From contig NZ_JAUOZU010000014.1 of assembly GCF_030551875.1 (NCBI RefSeq), positions 1 through 64,000 on the forward strand: DNA of 64,000 nt, in the 5' to 3' direction. Shown here in pieces: positions 1 through 8,422 of the stretch. The notes below the pieces were generated by a model. It did not search any database. It saw only the letters and a program-made list of their open reading frames with translations, and had not been told where the DNA came from. The DNA comes from Fluviirhizobium alvei (lineage in GTDB: Bacteria; Pseudomonadota; Alphaproteobacteria; Rhizobiales; Rhizobiaceae). How positions within the stretch are numbered: position 1 is the stretch's first letter; the number at the start of each line of letters is the position of its first letter. The translations under genes and the position numbers were made by a program.

Positions 1-213
1 GCGCCAATCGCCGAAGCCGTTGACAGTCTCCTCGACCAGCGACGTCTGCCGCCCGCCCTCGAAGCCGAACTTGCCGCGATGATCGGGCGAGAGGCCGTGC
101 TGGACCTGATTGCGACGGTGGGCTTCTATTCCGTGCTCGGTTACATGCTGATGAGCTACGATACGCCGATCGATGACGCTATTGCTGCCGAAATGGCGGC
201 ACGCCCGCTGTAG
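1..213 (+). CDS. Carboxymuconolactone decarboxylase / AhpD-like family protein, C-terminal part (5' end outside window)
   Basis: The window opens inside this gene. Frame 1 encodes 70 residues to a TAG stop at 211-213. The visible tail has a helical pattern ending in a segment around residues 35-53 (VLDLIATVGFYSVLGYML) that is typical of the last helix of the carboxymuconolactone decarboxylase/AhpD fold. The catalytic CxxC or acidic residues of that family would lie upstream of the window, so neither decarboxylase nor peroxidase activity can be assigned. Some members act in protocatechuate-type aromatic catabolism, which would fit the neighbourhood, but the tail alone cannot show this. The gene converges on the SnoaL-like gene at 357-851. 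Confidence 0.6.
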   Translation, partial: APIAEAVDSLLDQRRLPPALEAELAAMIGREAVLDLIATVGFYSVLGYMLMSYDTPIDDAIAAEMAARPL

Positions 214-356
214 AGCGGAATACGACCTCGCCGGAGCACATCGACCTCTCCGCAGACAAGACCGGCGGTGACGCGAAAGATGCTTTATGAGCGGCGCTGG
301 ACGTGAAGGAAGGAGGCGTGCGTACCGCCCCCCACTCTGTTCCGGAGTGTTACCGA

Positions 357-851
357 TTATCTGTCGAAGGCACCCAGCTGGAAGAGGGCACCGGTCCAGT
401 CCTCAAGGTGCCAGGTGGTCTGAACCAGGCCCTCATCGTTGAACTCGTGGATGTCGATAGTCATGATCGTGAAAGAACGCCCCTTGGACGGGAAGCCCAT
501 GAAGGGGGCGGCCTGCGTGGCAGAGTAAGTCGACCGGACGACGACCTTGTTGCCCTCCTGGATCGTGTCTTCGGCAATCAGCTTTGCGTCCGTGAAAACC
601 TTCGCGAAGCCGGGCACTATTTTCTTGAAACCCTCACGACCAGGCTCAACGTCCGGGGTTGTGGGAACCCGAACCCAGTCCGGCGCGATAATCTGGTCGA
701 GAATCGCAGGATCGTTCTTGCGGAACGTGTCGTAGAAAAGCTGGATTTTGGTCTTGTAGTCGGTTTCGGCGAAAGCCGATCCGGCAAATAGCGAAATCGC
801 AGTCGTGACGGCGGCAAAGGTGAGTGTGGCGCGACGGGTAAGGTTAGACAT
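357..851 (-). CDS. Secreted SnoaL-like (NTF2-fold) ester-cyclase family protein
   Basis: 164 residues. The N-terminus (RRATLTFAAVTTAISLFAGS then AFA-E) is a clear Sec signal peptide with cleavage near residue 28, so the protein is probably periplasmic. The rest is one SnoaL/NTF2-like alpha+beta cone: an N-terminal helix pair (KIQLFYDTFRKNDPAILDQI), the loop APDWVRVP, and the C-terminal sheet ending HLEDWTGALFQLGA. The fold binds small hydrophobic or aromatic ligands; no reaction can be assigned. An upstream TTG at 857 is in frame, but AGGAG at 859-863 is better spaced for ATG 851. A LysR gene lies upstream on the same strand. A second, cytoplasmic SnoaL-like gene lies at 17053. Confidence 0.75.
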   Translation of the reverse strand: MSNLTRRATLTFAAVTTAISLFAGSAFAETDYKTKIQLFYDTFRKNDPAILDQIIAPDWVRVPTTPDVEPGREGFKKIVPGFAKVFTDAKLIAEDTIQEGNKVVVRSTYSATQAAPFMGFPSKGRSFTIMTIDIHEFNDEGLVQTTWHLEDWTGALFQLGAFDR

Positions 852-1150
852 TCTCAATCTCCTGATTGGCGTTATTGGGCCTGGGGGCGTCCGGGGTCTG
901 TTGTCATCGGAGCGTATTCGCCGTGGCGATTTGTTCCGATGAGTTGACAGTATTGATTTCCTATCTGGAGATCATCTGCCAGTTATTTGAGACAGAATTT
1001 CACATCAGGAAATGACAGGATGGAAATCCGGTTCAGAATTACTGGCCTCCCCTAGCCCGCCGACACCGTCCGGGCCTGCCACGAAATCGAGAAAGGTTCG
1101 GGTTTTGCCCAGCGACCTATCAACAATGTCCCAGCGCGCGATGATAGCGA

Positions 1151-2047
1151 TCAGGACATCTTTTCAGGAAAGCCGGCGGACACCAGAAAGTCCAGGAAGC
1201 TGCGCAACTTGGCCGGCATGAAACTACGATCCGGATAGACAGCGTGCAGAGGCGCTGCTGGTCGCACCTCATTTCCCAGTACATGCACCAGATGGCCGGC
1301 GGCCAGTTCGCCGTCGACCAGCCATTGCGGTAAAATCGTATAGCCCATGCCCTCGCACGCGCATTGCATCAGGAACGCCTCGTTACTGCTGATCAGCACG
1401 GGTTTGAATTGCACTTCAGCATGCCCTTCGCCAAAGGGAAGTCGCAGGTGACCGTCACGCGAGACCTGGGAATAGGCGAGGAACGGGCTGTTCTCCAATG
1501 CCTCGATGGTCTCTGGAGGTTCATGCTTTTCAAGAAATGCGGGGCTGGCGACCATCTTGAACTGAACCAGACCGAGCTTGCGCGCAATAAGCCCGGGCTC
1601 GAGCGACATGGCAACACGGATTGCAAGGTCGAAACCCTCTTCAACAAGGCCGATCTGGCGGGCGCTGAAATCGAGCTCCAGCACGACATCGGGATATTGC
1701 TCGCCGTATCGTGTGACCAATGATGCGAACGATACCGTTGCCATCCATACCGGGAGGCTGACCCGCAACCGGCCCGATGGCCGCACCCCTGTCTGCGATA
1801 TCTGGGCTTCCGCCTCATCTAGACCTTCCAGCAGCGGCCGCATGCGCTGGAGATAGATGCTACCGGCTTCCGTAAGGCTGACACTTCTGCTGGTCCGGTT
1901 CAGCAGCCGTGCCTTCAACCGGGCCTCGATATGTTTGACATGTTTGGTTGCCATCGCAGGCGACATTTCCAGCCGTTCCGCGGCGCCGACAAAGCTCTTG
2001 AGTTCGGCAACGGCATCCAGCACGCGCAAGCTCAGCAACGTATCCAT
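1151..2047 (-). CDS. LysR-family transcriptional regulator
   Basis: 298 residues, the usual LysR length. The N-terminal winged helix-turn-helix runs over residues 2-60 (LRVLDAVAELKSFVGAAERL, then NRTSRSVSLTEAG), followed by the two-lobe periplasmic-binding-protein-like effector domain from about residue 90. It belongs to the broad family with the signature RSVSLTEAG and the effector segment GRLRVSLPV. It is divergent from the DoxX-VOC pair starting at 2170, with 122 bp between the starts, the classic arrangement for LysR control of the divergent operon. The effector is probably a phenol, catechol or quinone if the DoxX-VOC pair is a catechol-detoxifying unit (inference). AGGAG lies 7 nt before ATG 2047. 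Confidence 0.9.
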   Translation of the reverse strand: MDTLLSLRVLDAVAELKSFVGAAERLEMSPAMATKHVKHIEARLKARLLNRTSRSVSLTEAGSIYLQRMRPLLEGLDEAEAQISQTGVRPSGRLRVSLPVWMATVSFASLVTRYGEQYPDVVLELDFSARQIGLVEEGFDLAIRVAMSLEPGLIARKLGLVQFKMVASPAFLEKHEPPETIEALENSPFLAYSQVSRDGHLRLPFGEGHAEVQFKPVLISSNEAFLMQCACEGMGYTILPQWLVDGELAAGHLVHVLGNEVRPAAPLHAVYPDRSFMPAKLRSFLDFLVSAGFPEKMS

Positions 2048-2169
2048 ATCATTTCTCCTGAAGAAACCATACCTTTCATATCAAGCCAATGATGCTTTCT
2101 CAAGAAACGATTACAAAGACAGCAAGACCTCAGACAGTCCTCTTTAAATCACCACGAAGGGTACAGATT

Positions 2170-2598
2170 ATGAACGCCGATTCCGCTGCAATCTCCAACA
2201 GCCCCTCCCGCGCCTGGTCCATCGGTCTCTGGGTCGCCCAGGTCGCTCTGGCCGCCGTTTACGGCATGGCAGGTTTCAACAAACTCACCATGAGCCCGGA
2301 TCAGCTGATCCAGATGGGAATGGGCTTTGTTGCCGATGCACCGCTATGGCTGGTGCGCTTCATCGGTTTCGCCGAGGTCATGGGCACGATCGGCATCCTT
2401 CTGCCGGCCGCCACCCGTATCATGCCGCAACTCACACCATTGGCGGCACTTGGCCTTGCAGCCATTCAGTTGCTGGCTATCCCCGTTCACATCACCCGCG
2501 GCGAATATATGGTTCTGCCGGTCAATCTCATTCTGCTCGCCATCGCCGTTCTCGTCTTTTGGGGTCGCCGCAACAAGGCGCCGATCCCATCGCGCTGA
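2170..2598 (+). CDS. DoxX-family integral membrane protein (CatD-like)
   Basis: 142 residues with four predicted membrane helices (residues about 17-36, 55-75, 83-103, 112-132). The first carries the DoxX-type segment QVALAAVYGMAGFNKLT. DoxX proteins accompany quinone, thiosulfate and catechol stress functions; in Bacillus subtilis the DoxX protein CatD is encoded with the catechol 2,3-dioxygenase CatE. Here too a VOC dioxygenase gene follows after 73 bp, and a LysR regulator is divergent. The open frame extends upstream to 2089, but AAGG at 2156-2159 and the hydrophilic N-terminus favour ATG 2170. Role in the membrane (electron transfer or redox protection) is inferred from family and context. 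Confidence 0.82.
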   Translation: MNADSAAISNSPSRAWSIGLWVAQVALAAVYGMAGFNKLTMSPDQLIQMGMGFVADAPLWLVRFIGFAEVMGTIGILLPAATRIMPQLTPLAALGLAAIQLLAIPVHITRGEYMVLPVNLILLAIAVLVFWGRRNKAPIPSR

Positions 2599-2671
2599 CA
2601 CGATCACTGTGAAGACGCCACGTCCCGGGACGTCCGAAGCCTCGGGGCTCCATTCAACCAGGAGCATGACC

Positions 2672-3610
2672 ATGACCACGCCCGCCATCAAGTTAGCGGA
2701 AGACTATCGTGCAGCTGGTACGCCCGAACGCCTTTCATGGGGCTCTATCGAGCTTCAGGTGACAAACCTCGACAGATCCGTCCAGTTCTGGACAGATGTC
2801 ATGGGCCTCAGGGCGCGTGCAACGCGATCATCGGGCGCCATCGAACTCGGCACGCGCCTGCAAACGCTGATCGTCTTGCATCCAGGCGCCAGGCAGCCGG
2901 TTCTTTCCGGCCATACCGGCATGTATCACGTGGCGATCGGCATGCCGTCGCAACAGGAGTTTTCCCGCTACCTCGCTCGCCTGATGGCGCGTCGAATTCA
3001 GGCCTTCCCGGTCGACCATACAATGTCAAAGGCGATCTATCTCAGCGACCCGGATGGCCACGGTATCGAGATTGCCTATGAAACGCCCGAAAGGTTCCAG
3101 CGCTTTGTCGATCATCCATCCGGCATCGCTATGATTGACGCCGATGGCAGGCTGCGCTTGGGGCGCGATCCCCTCGATCTGCGGTTCGAACTGTCGCATG
3201 CGCCGCGAGCGGGGCTGGATGGGCCGATTTCCGATGGTGCTTTCATCGCCCATCTTCATTTGCATGTTCGGGCGCTCGAACCGGCCATCCGCTTCTATGA
3301 GCAACTCGGGTTTATACGCAATCTGAACCTGCCAAAGATCGGTATGGCCGATCTTGGCGCTGGCGGCGCCTACACCCATCGCATCGCCGTCAACGTATGG
3401 CAGGGACCGAATGCCAAAAAACCGCCAGCCGACGCTGCCCGACTTCTTGGTTACGAAGTTCGCGTCAGCAATGCCCGGATTTTGGCTGAGGCCGCGACAG
3501 CGCTTCGAGGCGAGTTGCATACCTCTCATATGGTGACAGGCGATCTGGACGGCGCATCCCTGACGCTCAGGCTCCTCGAACAGCCAACGATGGCGCTGGA
3601 AAGCCTCTGA
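2672..3610 (+). CDS. VOC-family extradiol dioxygenase, CatE-like (catechol 2,3-dioxygenase family)
   Basis: 312 residues with two vicinal-oxygen-chelate (glyoxalase/bleomycin) modules, about residues 22-130 and 190-300. Module 1 starts SIELQVTNLDRSVQFWTDVM and contains MYHVAIGM and SDPDGHGIEIAYE, the metal-ligand regions of this fold. Module 2 starts HLHLHVRALEPAIRFYEQL. Order and length fit CatE-type catechol 2,3-dioxygenases rather than the homoprotocatechuate enzyme at 36425. ATG 2666 sits one base after AGGAG, so ATG 2672 (7 nt spacing) is preferred; the open frame itself extends further upstream. Cotranscribed with the DoxX gene. Substrate is probably a catechol or hydroquinone; the exact compound cannot be read from sequence. 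Confidence 0.82.
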   Translation: MTTPAIKLAEDYRAAGTPERLSWGSIELQVTNLDRSVQFWTDVMGLRARATRSSGAIELGTRLQTLIVLHPGARQPVLSGHTGMYHVAIGMPSQQEFSRYLARLMARRIQAFPVDHTMSKAIYLSDPDGHGIEIAYETPERFQRFVDHPSGIAMIDADGRLRLGRDPLDLRFELSHAPRAGLDGPISDGAFIAHLHLHVRALEPAIRFYEQLGFIRNLNLPKIGMADLGAGGAYTHRIAVNVWQGPNAKKPPADAARLLGYEVRVSNARILAEAATALRGELHTSHMVTGDLDGASLTLRLLEQPTMALESL

Positions 3611-3623
3611 TCTAACGGCCGGC

Positions 3624-3644
3624 GCGGGGCAAGAAATGCCCCGC
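3624..3644. terminator. GC-rich hairpin between convergent genes
   Basis: GCGGGGC (3624-3630), 7-nt loop, GCCCCGC (3638-3644): a perfect 7-bp stem in the 45-bp gap between the stops of the CatE-like gene and the HpaB-type gene. There is no strong T-run on either side, so termination efficiency is uncertain; the position suggests a bidirectional terminator. Confidence 0.5.
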
Positions 3645-3655
3645 ACCTATTGTCG

Positions 3656-5101
3656 TCAGCCCTGCTGCGCGAGATATTCGTCCAGCACCCCGAACCCGCC
3701 CTCTGCCAGCGTCTGCATATGCTCGCGGATGAAGTTGGTCGGCTGGCTGGCCAGGTAGAAATGCTCGTAGAGATCGACACGGGCACCCAGAGCCGAGCCG
3801 ACAAAATCCCAGGCAAGCCGGAAGATCCGCGCCCGCTCCTCGGCATCCTTGCCATTCGCCGACGGCATGTATTTGTCGAGCAATGGCTGCATGGCCGGAT
3901 TATTGAAAGCCTCGAGCGACGGCGTTGCAAGCAGGTTATGGGCGCCGATCGACTTTACCAGTTCGGACATGCGCGCCATCCATCCCGGCATTTGGGCACG
4001 CACGGCCCGAAGCGGACGATCATCGCAGAAGAAGGCGCCCGAACCCCAGTCGCGGGCATCGATCATGGCGGCGCGTGTGGCTGCGCGCGTCAATTGCGAA
4101 TAGGACCAGAGTTCACCCAGCCGCATGGCAACATCCGGCTTCTTCTCGACATTCATGATCTTTGCCATCTTCGTGCAGAGGTCATAAGCGAATTCGAGCT
4201 TCACGGCAGCGCGTGTCGAGGTCTGCTGGAACACATTGGCAGCCCAGCCGGCAGCGCGCAGATTGTTATAGGCATCGAGATCGCAATCGATGAACATGCG
4301 CTCGTGCGGCACCAGCACATCATCGAAGATCACATAGGTATCCTGCTCGTCGAACCGGCTCGAGAACGACTGGTCGGCCTGCGATGCCGTGGTGCCGTAG
4401 TGATCGCGGCAGACCTGGATCACGCCCTTGGTCTTGACCGGAATGGAGAACATCAGCGCATGTTCGACAGGGCTTCCGGGCGGCAGCGGTCCGGCCGGAT
4501 AGACGAAGATTTCATCCGCGAAGGGTCCGAGCGTGGCAAGGATCTTGGCGCCGCGAACGATGACGCCCTCGTCGGTGCGGCCCACGGCCTTGAGTGCGAT
4601 GTCGCCATTGAGGCCCATCAGTTCGCCGATGCTCTTGTCGATGGCCGGCTGGATGATTGTGTGCGTCATCGACAGGTCCTTCTCCACCACCTCGCGATAG
4701 AAGGCATGGAGACGGTCATAGGAGGTCGTGTCGCCCTTGGCGGTGAAGATATCCTTGCGGGCCACGAAACCGGCGAGTGTCACATTGACATAGTCCGGCG
4801 TACGGCCGAGCATACCGCAGGAATAGCGGGCGAAACGCTCAAACGCGCGATGGCGCTTTTCAAGATCCTCGGCATTGCGCGGCACGATGAGGCTGGCATT
4901 CATCGGCTCGCCGGTCACCGGATCGGGCACCAGGCAATCATCCGCATATGTGTGCTGCCAGTCGAAATAGCCGGCCATGCCCCTGACGGAGCCCGAAAGA
5001 ACAGGATGGGTTGTGACATCCTTCACGCGTTCGTTGCCGAGCCAGATTTCGCGATCGTCCTTCAGTCCTTCGATGAATTGTTTTCCTGTCCGTGCTGCCA
5101 T
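3656..5101 (-). CDS. hpaB: 4-hydroxyphenylacetate 3-hydroxylase family oxygenase (HpaB type, 481 aa)
   Basis: 481 residues, flavin-diffusible two-component monooxygenase of the HpaB/acyl-CoA-dehydrogenase fold. The N-terminal HpaB domain (residues 1-270) has the family opening RTGKQFIEGLKDDREIW, then VTTHP and YSCGMLGRTPDY; the C-terminal helical domain follows (FVGSALGARVDLYEHFYLA). It uses reduced FADH2 from a separate reductase, and no hpaC lies beside it; the hpaC at 21696 could serve both. The length is like that of the short bacterial enzymes (Thermus type) and 40 residues shorter than the second copy at 20119, from which it is clearly diverged. It is last in a minus-strand set hpaD-araC-hpaB. 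GGAGGAGAG precedes ATG 5101. The substrate may be 4-HPA or another phenol. Confidence 0.85.
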   Translation of the reverse strand: MAARTGKQFIEGLKDDREIWLGNERVKDVTTHPVLSGSVRGMAGYFDWQHTYADDCLVPDPVTGEPMNASLIVPRNAEDLEKRHRAFERFARYSCGMLGRTPDYVNVTLAGFVARKDIFTAKGDTTSYDRLHAFYREVVEKDLSMTHTIIQPAIDKSIGELMGLNGDIALKAVGRTDEGVIVRGAKILATLGPFADEIFVYPAGPLPPGSPVEHALMFSIPVKTKGVIQVCRDHYGTTASQADQSFSSRFDEQDTYVIFDDVLVPHERMFIDCDLDAYNNLRAAGWAANVFQQTSTRAAVKLEFAYDLCTKMAKIMNVEKKPDVAMRLGELWSYSQLTRAATRAAMIDARDWGSGAFFCDDRPLRAVRAQMPGWMARMSELVKSIGAHNLLATPSLEAFNNPAMQPLLDKYMPSANGKDAEERARIFRLAWDFVGSALGARVDLYEHFYLASQPTNFIREHMQTLAEGGFGVLDEYLAQQG

Positions 5102-5194
5102 GATCTCTCCTCCTGCGTGGCAAGGCGGGCTATGCCGCTTGTTTCTAGAGCTTGCTCTGTCGGCCGGGCCGCAACAATGGATACAATCCGGCTT

Positions 5195-6148
5195 CTACTG
5201 GACATTTTCAGGCGGGGTCGCCAGACGGGTCCGCTGACGGCATTGCGACGGCGTCTCACCGGTCAAGCGTTTGAAGAACCTGAAAAAATAGTTCACGTCT
5301 TCAAACCCGAGGATGCCGGCAATCTCCTTCATCGAACTGTCGGAGAAGGAAAGGTAGCGGCGCGCTTCCTGCACCAGCCGGTCGTTCAGAATGCTTTTGG
5401 GCGATCGGGCCGCATTGTGCAGGCAGAGTTCGTAGAGCCGGGACTGGGTGATGTTCAGCTGATCGGCATAGTGCGCGATCGCCCAATGGTCCGCATGATG
5501 TTGCTCGAGGAGATCGAGAAACCGCCTGTAGAGCGATATCTGGCGGTTGCCGGATACGGCTTCGAGCGGACTTTCCGTCCTGAGGTCGATGACTTTGGTG
5601 ACGACGAAGGCCACGAGCAGGCGCGCGGTCGCAGAGGCTCCATCGGAACCGAGCTCGCTGCGTAACAGATCGAGGCTGGCAGCAATCGATCGTGCTGCCC
5701 CTTGCCCTCGCGGACCGGCAAAGCCGGCGCAGAAGGGCAGAAGCCTTTCCCGTTGCAGCGGCAGATCATGCTGGCGGGCCATCGCCCAGAGCAGATCCTG
5801 ACGGATCGTCAGCACATGGCCGACAGCATCGCCACAGAGGGTGAAGGCATGCGGCACACCGGGAGGGGTGAGAAAGATCGCCGGCCCGGCGCCCGTGTAC
5901 CGGCTTTCATCCAGGGTGAAATCATATTGCCCGGCTTCGATGAAATGGATTTGCAGGCAATCGATATGCCTGTGCGGTGCCGGGCTGCGCCCCATCAGTT
6001 CCGCAAGACGGTTGATTGATTCATACTGGATCTCGGCGGCGGCATCCGCTCCACCGCAGAGGCCCATGACATCGATATCCGGGATGGGATGGCTGGCCCG
6101 GACCGTGCCGGTTCGGGCAGGCATCCAGGCAGGATTTGCACGCGACAT
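5195..6148 (-). CDS. AraC-family regulator between hpaD and hpaB
   Basis: 317 residues. The N-terminal half is a cupin-like sensing domain (HRHIDCLQIHFIEAGQYDF, FLTPPGVPHAF). The C-terminal AraC double HTH spans about residues 215-310, including DQLNITQSRLYELC and the second helix-turn-helix IAGILGFEDVNYFFRFFKR ending GETPSQCR. It resembles regulators of hydroxybenzoate and hydroxyphenylacetate genes (PobR/HpaA group). The frame is open for 51 codons upstream, but GGAGGAG lies just before ATG 6148, which I take as start. It sits 46 bp after hpaD and 93 bp before hpaB on the same strand, so it is probably transcribed with them. It likely senses a 4-HPA-type aromatic acid (inference). Confidence 0.85.
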   Translation of the reverse strand: MSRANPAWMPARTGTVRASHPIPDIDVMGLCGGADAAAEIQYESINRLAELMGRSPAPHRHIDCLQIHFIEAGQYDFTLDESRYTGAGPAIFLTPPGVPHAFTLCGDAVGHVLTIRQDLLWAMARQHDLPLQRERLLPFCAGFAGPRGQGAARSIAASLDLLRSELGSDGASATARLLVAFVVTKVIDLRTESPLEAVSGNRQISLYRRFLDLLEQHHADHWAIAHYADQLNITQSRLYELCLHNAARSPKSILNDRLVQEARRYLSFSDSSMKEIAGILGFEDVNYFFRFFKRLTGETPSQCRQRTRLATPPENVQ

Positions 6149-6194
6149 GACACGCTCCTCCACGCGACCGATCGTTGCGATGGTCAGCCCGCCA

Positions 6195-7058
6195 CTATTG
6201 CGGCAGGCTGAAGAGAACGTTGGTCTGGCCGGTCCCGGAGGAGGGGAAATATTCGGTGATGACCTCGCCGCGGCCCTTGTACTTGTCCCAGCCAAGAGCA
6301 CCGAACAGCATCACCGTGTCATGCATGTCGCCTTCGCCATCGCAATATTCGGCATAGTCGGGCAGCATCTTGAGGAATGTGTCGAAATCACCCTTCTGCC
6401 AGAGTTCGAGCACCCTGAGATCGACCTGACGGTTGAATTCGGACGAAATCGTCATCGTGCCATTGTTCTGGGCATAGATATCGTTCGGCCAGATCTTGTG
6501 CGACAGCGAGCCCGAGGCGATCAGTGCCACGTTGGAATCGCTCGCCTCGATGGCTTCCATGATCGCTTCTCCGAGCTTGCGGGAGGCTTCATGGCTGTGC
6601 ACCGTACACATGGCGCCCACCGACACAACCTTCATCTTCTTTTCGAGATCGCGCATCATGAAACGCATCGGCACGATGGTGCCATATTCGAGATCGAGAC
6701 TGTCGATCTGGTGCGAGAGGGTCGACACGCCCTTCGCATTGGCCTTTTCGGCGATCAGATCGCCAAGTGCCGGATTGCCTTCGAACTCGTAATCGAGATC
6801 CCGAATGAACTGCGGGAACTCATGGCTGGTGAAGGTGCCCTTGAAATGCTTGTTGGCATTGATGTGATAGCCGGCATTGACCAGCCAGTGCGTATCGAGA
6901 ACGATGGCCGTATCGGCGCCCGCCGCAATGGCGCGACGGCCGATTTCGGCGTGACCCTCGATCGCGGCTTTGCGCAATCCCTTCAGTGATCCTTCCATTT
7001 CCGAGAGCAGCATCGTCGGAACATGCGTGACCTTTGCGGCCAGAACCAGTTTACCCAT
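6195..7058 (-). CDS. hpaD: 3,4-dihydroxyphenylacetate 2,3-dioxygenase, class III (LigB-like) extradiol type
   Basis: 287 residues, close in length and sequence to enterobacterial HpaD/HpcB: it opens MGKLVLAAKVTHVPTM and carries VLDTHWLV, YEGN-like EFEGNPALG, LEYGTIVPMRFM, SGSLSHKIW and MHDTVMLFGALGWDKY, all hallmarks of that enzyme. His12 and His57 are in the expected metal-ligand positions. It opens homoprotocatechuate proximally to 5-carboxymethyl-2-hydroxymuconate semialdehyde in the cytoplasm using Fe(II). A 5-codon-longer start at 7073 lies within the Shine-Dalgarno GGAGGAGG, so ATG 7058 is chosen. First gene of a minus-strand operon; an HpaR-like palindrome lies 20 bp upstream. An unrelated enzyme for the same step is encoded at 36425. 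Confidence 0.92.
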   Translation of the reverse strand: MGKLVLAAKVTHVPTMLLSEMEGSLKGLRKAAIEGHAEIGRRAIAAGADTAIVLDTHWLVNAGYHINANKHFKGTFTSHEFPQFIRDLDYEFEGNPALGDLIAEKANAKGVSTLSHQIDSLDLEYGTIVPMRFMMRDLEKKMKVVSVGAMCTVHSHEASRKLGEAIMEAIEASDSNVALIASGSLSHKIWPNDIYAQNNGTMTISSEFNRQVDLRVLELWQKGDFDTFLKMLPDYAEYCDGEGDMHDTVMLFGALGWDKYKGRGEVITEYFPSSGTGQTNVLFSLPQ

Positions 7059-7078
7059 GGCTTCCTCCTCCATTTAGT

Positions 7079-7088
7079 TAACATGTTA
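7079..7088. promoter_or_regulatory. Palindrome TAACATGTTA, candidate HpaR operator upstream of class III hpaD
   Basis: A perfect 10-bp palindrome, TAACATGTTA, lies 20 bp before the hpaD start. The same core, extended to 12 bp, occurs in the hpaR-hpaF gap at 34390-34401. A half-site ATGTTAA (7247-7253) lies nearer the divergent AraC gene. MarR proteins bind AT-rich palindromes of this kind; assignment to HpaR is inference. Confidence 0.6.
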
Positions 7089-7306
7089 TCTATCACGATC
7101 TGGCGCCGATGAGTTGATCTGGATCAATCGCTGGCCTGCCTTATTCCGGAAGCAGGCGAAACCCTATGCAAACCGGTCTCTGGCAGTCGGAGGATTTCGC
7201 TACCGCAGATGGCTTGACCGGTTTGGGCGTTTGCCAGATACTGAATATGTTAAGTTCCTTGGCGTGGAGGCGCCAAAGGCGGGCTTTGTTCTGTTGGGAG
7301 GCGGAA

Positions 7307-8281
7307 ATGGAGCTATTGAACAGTCGCAGTCTGATGCCATCGGACTGGAACGCAATTTCTTATGATCAATGGGCTGATGACCTGCAATCCATCTGCGGCA
7401 GCTTCAACCCGCGCCTGACGGAGCGGGGCAAGTCCGTGCGGGGTGCCGCCCGCGGCATTGATGTCTGCGGCATGCAGTTCGCCCATGTCTCGAACGATCT
7501 CGACCGCGTTCATCGCGACTGGGACGATATTCGCCGCGACGCCAATGAACATCTCTTCCTCATCGTGCAGCTCGAAGGGTCCTGCGGCGTCGATCACATC
7601 GGCCAACGCAACACGCTCGATGTCGGTGATTGCATTCTGGTCGATTCCACCAAGCCGACCACCTTTCATTTCGGCGGCGTTTTCAGCAACCACCTGTCGA
7701 TGCATCTGCCGCGGCAGATCATGTTCTCGGAAACGCGGACTGCATTCGACATATCCCGCAAGCTCCAGGGTTTCGATCCGATGGCGATCATGCTCCGTGC
7801 GCTGATTGCCAAGATCCTCTCGACACCCGAGAGCGACACGAACTCGGCCCAGCTAAAGGACCTCATCTTCAGCGCCACGCGTCAGGCCTTCGTGTCCGAT
7901 GCCCAGACGCTGACAAGCTCGATCAACGACAGCACCAGCCGACGCCTGCAGATGGTCGATATCCTGATCGACCGTCACCTGACGGACACCAACCTCTCCG
8001 CCAAATGGCTGGCCACGCGCATCGGCGTTTCGATCCGCACCCTGCAGCAGGATTTCCAGGGACTGGGCGTTACCTGCACGACCATCATCCGTGACAAGCG
8101 GCTCAAGCTTGCCAAGGAAAAGATCGAACAGATCAAGGACCAACGCGGCAACAAGACGATTGCCGACGTGGCCTATTCCGCCGGCTTCAACGACATTTCC
8201 TATTTCAACCGCAGCTTCAAGGAACTGTTCAACTGCGCGCCGACGGACTGCCTCAAGCAAGGCTCCGATAAGCAGAACTGA
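7307..8281 (+). CDS. AraC-family regulator with FeaR-like sensing domain
   Basis: 324 residues. Residues 1-190 form the AraC_binding_2 type domain (HLFLIVQLEGSCGVDHIGQ, NTLDVGDCILVDSTKP, FSNHLSMHLPRQIM), as in FeaR, which controls aromatic-amine and phenylacetaldehyde oxidation in enteric bacteria. The C-terminal AraC HTH (about residues 220-320) has SAKWLATRIGVSIRTLQQDF and ADVAYSAGFNDISYFNRSFK. The open frame extends to 7166, but GGGAGG at 7296-7301 and loss of any recognisable domain upstream place the start at ATG 7307. It precedes an aldehyde dehydrogenase and a GMC alcohol dehydrogenase on the same strand, matching the FeaR-feaB logic. Divergent from hpaD. Confidence 0.85.
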   Translation: MELLNSRSLMPSDWNAISYDQWADDLQSICGSFNPRLTERGKSVRGAARGIDVCGMQFAHVSNDLDRVHRDWDDIRRDANEHLFLIVQLEGSCGVDHIGQRNTLDVGDCILVDSTKPTTFHFGGVFSNHLSMHLPRQIMFSETRTAFDISRKLQGFDPMAIMLRALIAKILSTPESDTNSAQLKDLIFSATRQAFVSDAQTLTSSINDSTSRRLQMVDILIDRHLTDTNLSAKWLATRIGVSIRTLQQDFQGLGVTCTTIIRDKRLKLAKEKIEQIKDQRGNKTIADVAYSAGFNDISYFNRSFKELFNCAPTDCLKQGSDKQN

Positions 8282-8422
8282 TCGCGCAATCTTGTGCGCT
8301 GCACCTGCGTTTTTCTCCAAGTCGCGGCGCGCAATCCTCCAAGACAGCAAATAGGCCGCGGTTCATAGTTCCCCCGTAAGATCAGCGCCGCCTCCCAAGC
8401 GGCGCCCGGGAGGAAGAGACCA

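Noticed and set aside
3650-5665. A 2-kb open frame on the plus strand across the HpaB-type and AraC genes
   Set aside because: It is the antisense of two genes with clear domains; high G+C codon bias keeps the opposite frame open. No domain is recognisable in it.
7166-7306. N-terminal extension of the AraC gene at 7307
   Set aside because: The added 47 residues match no domain and a good GGGAGG sits before ATG 7307.
8283-8336. CGCGCAATC direct repeats (8283, 8328) as AraC operator
   Set aside because: Only two 9-bp copies 45 bp apart with GC-rich content; no second locus shares them, so a regulatory claim is too weak.
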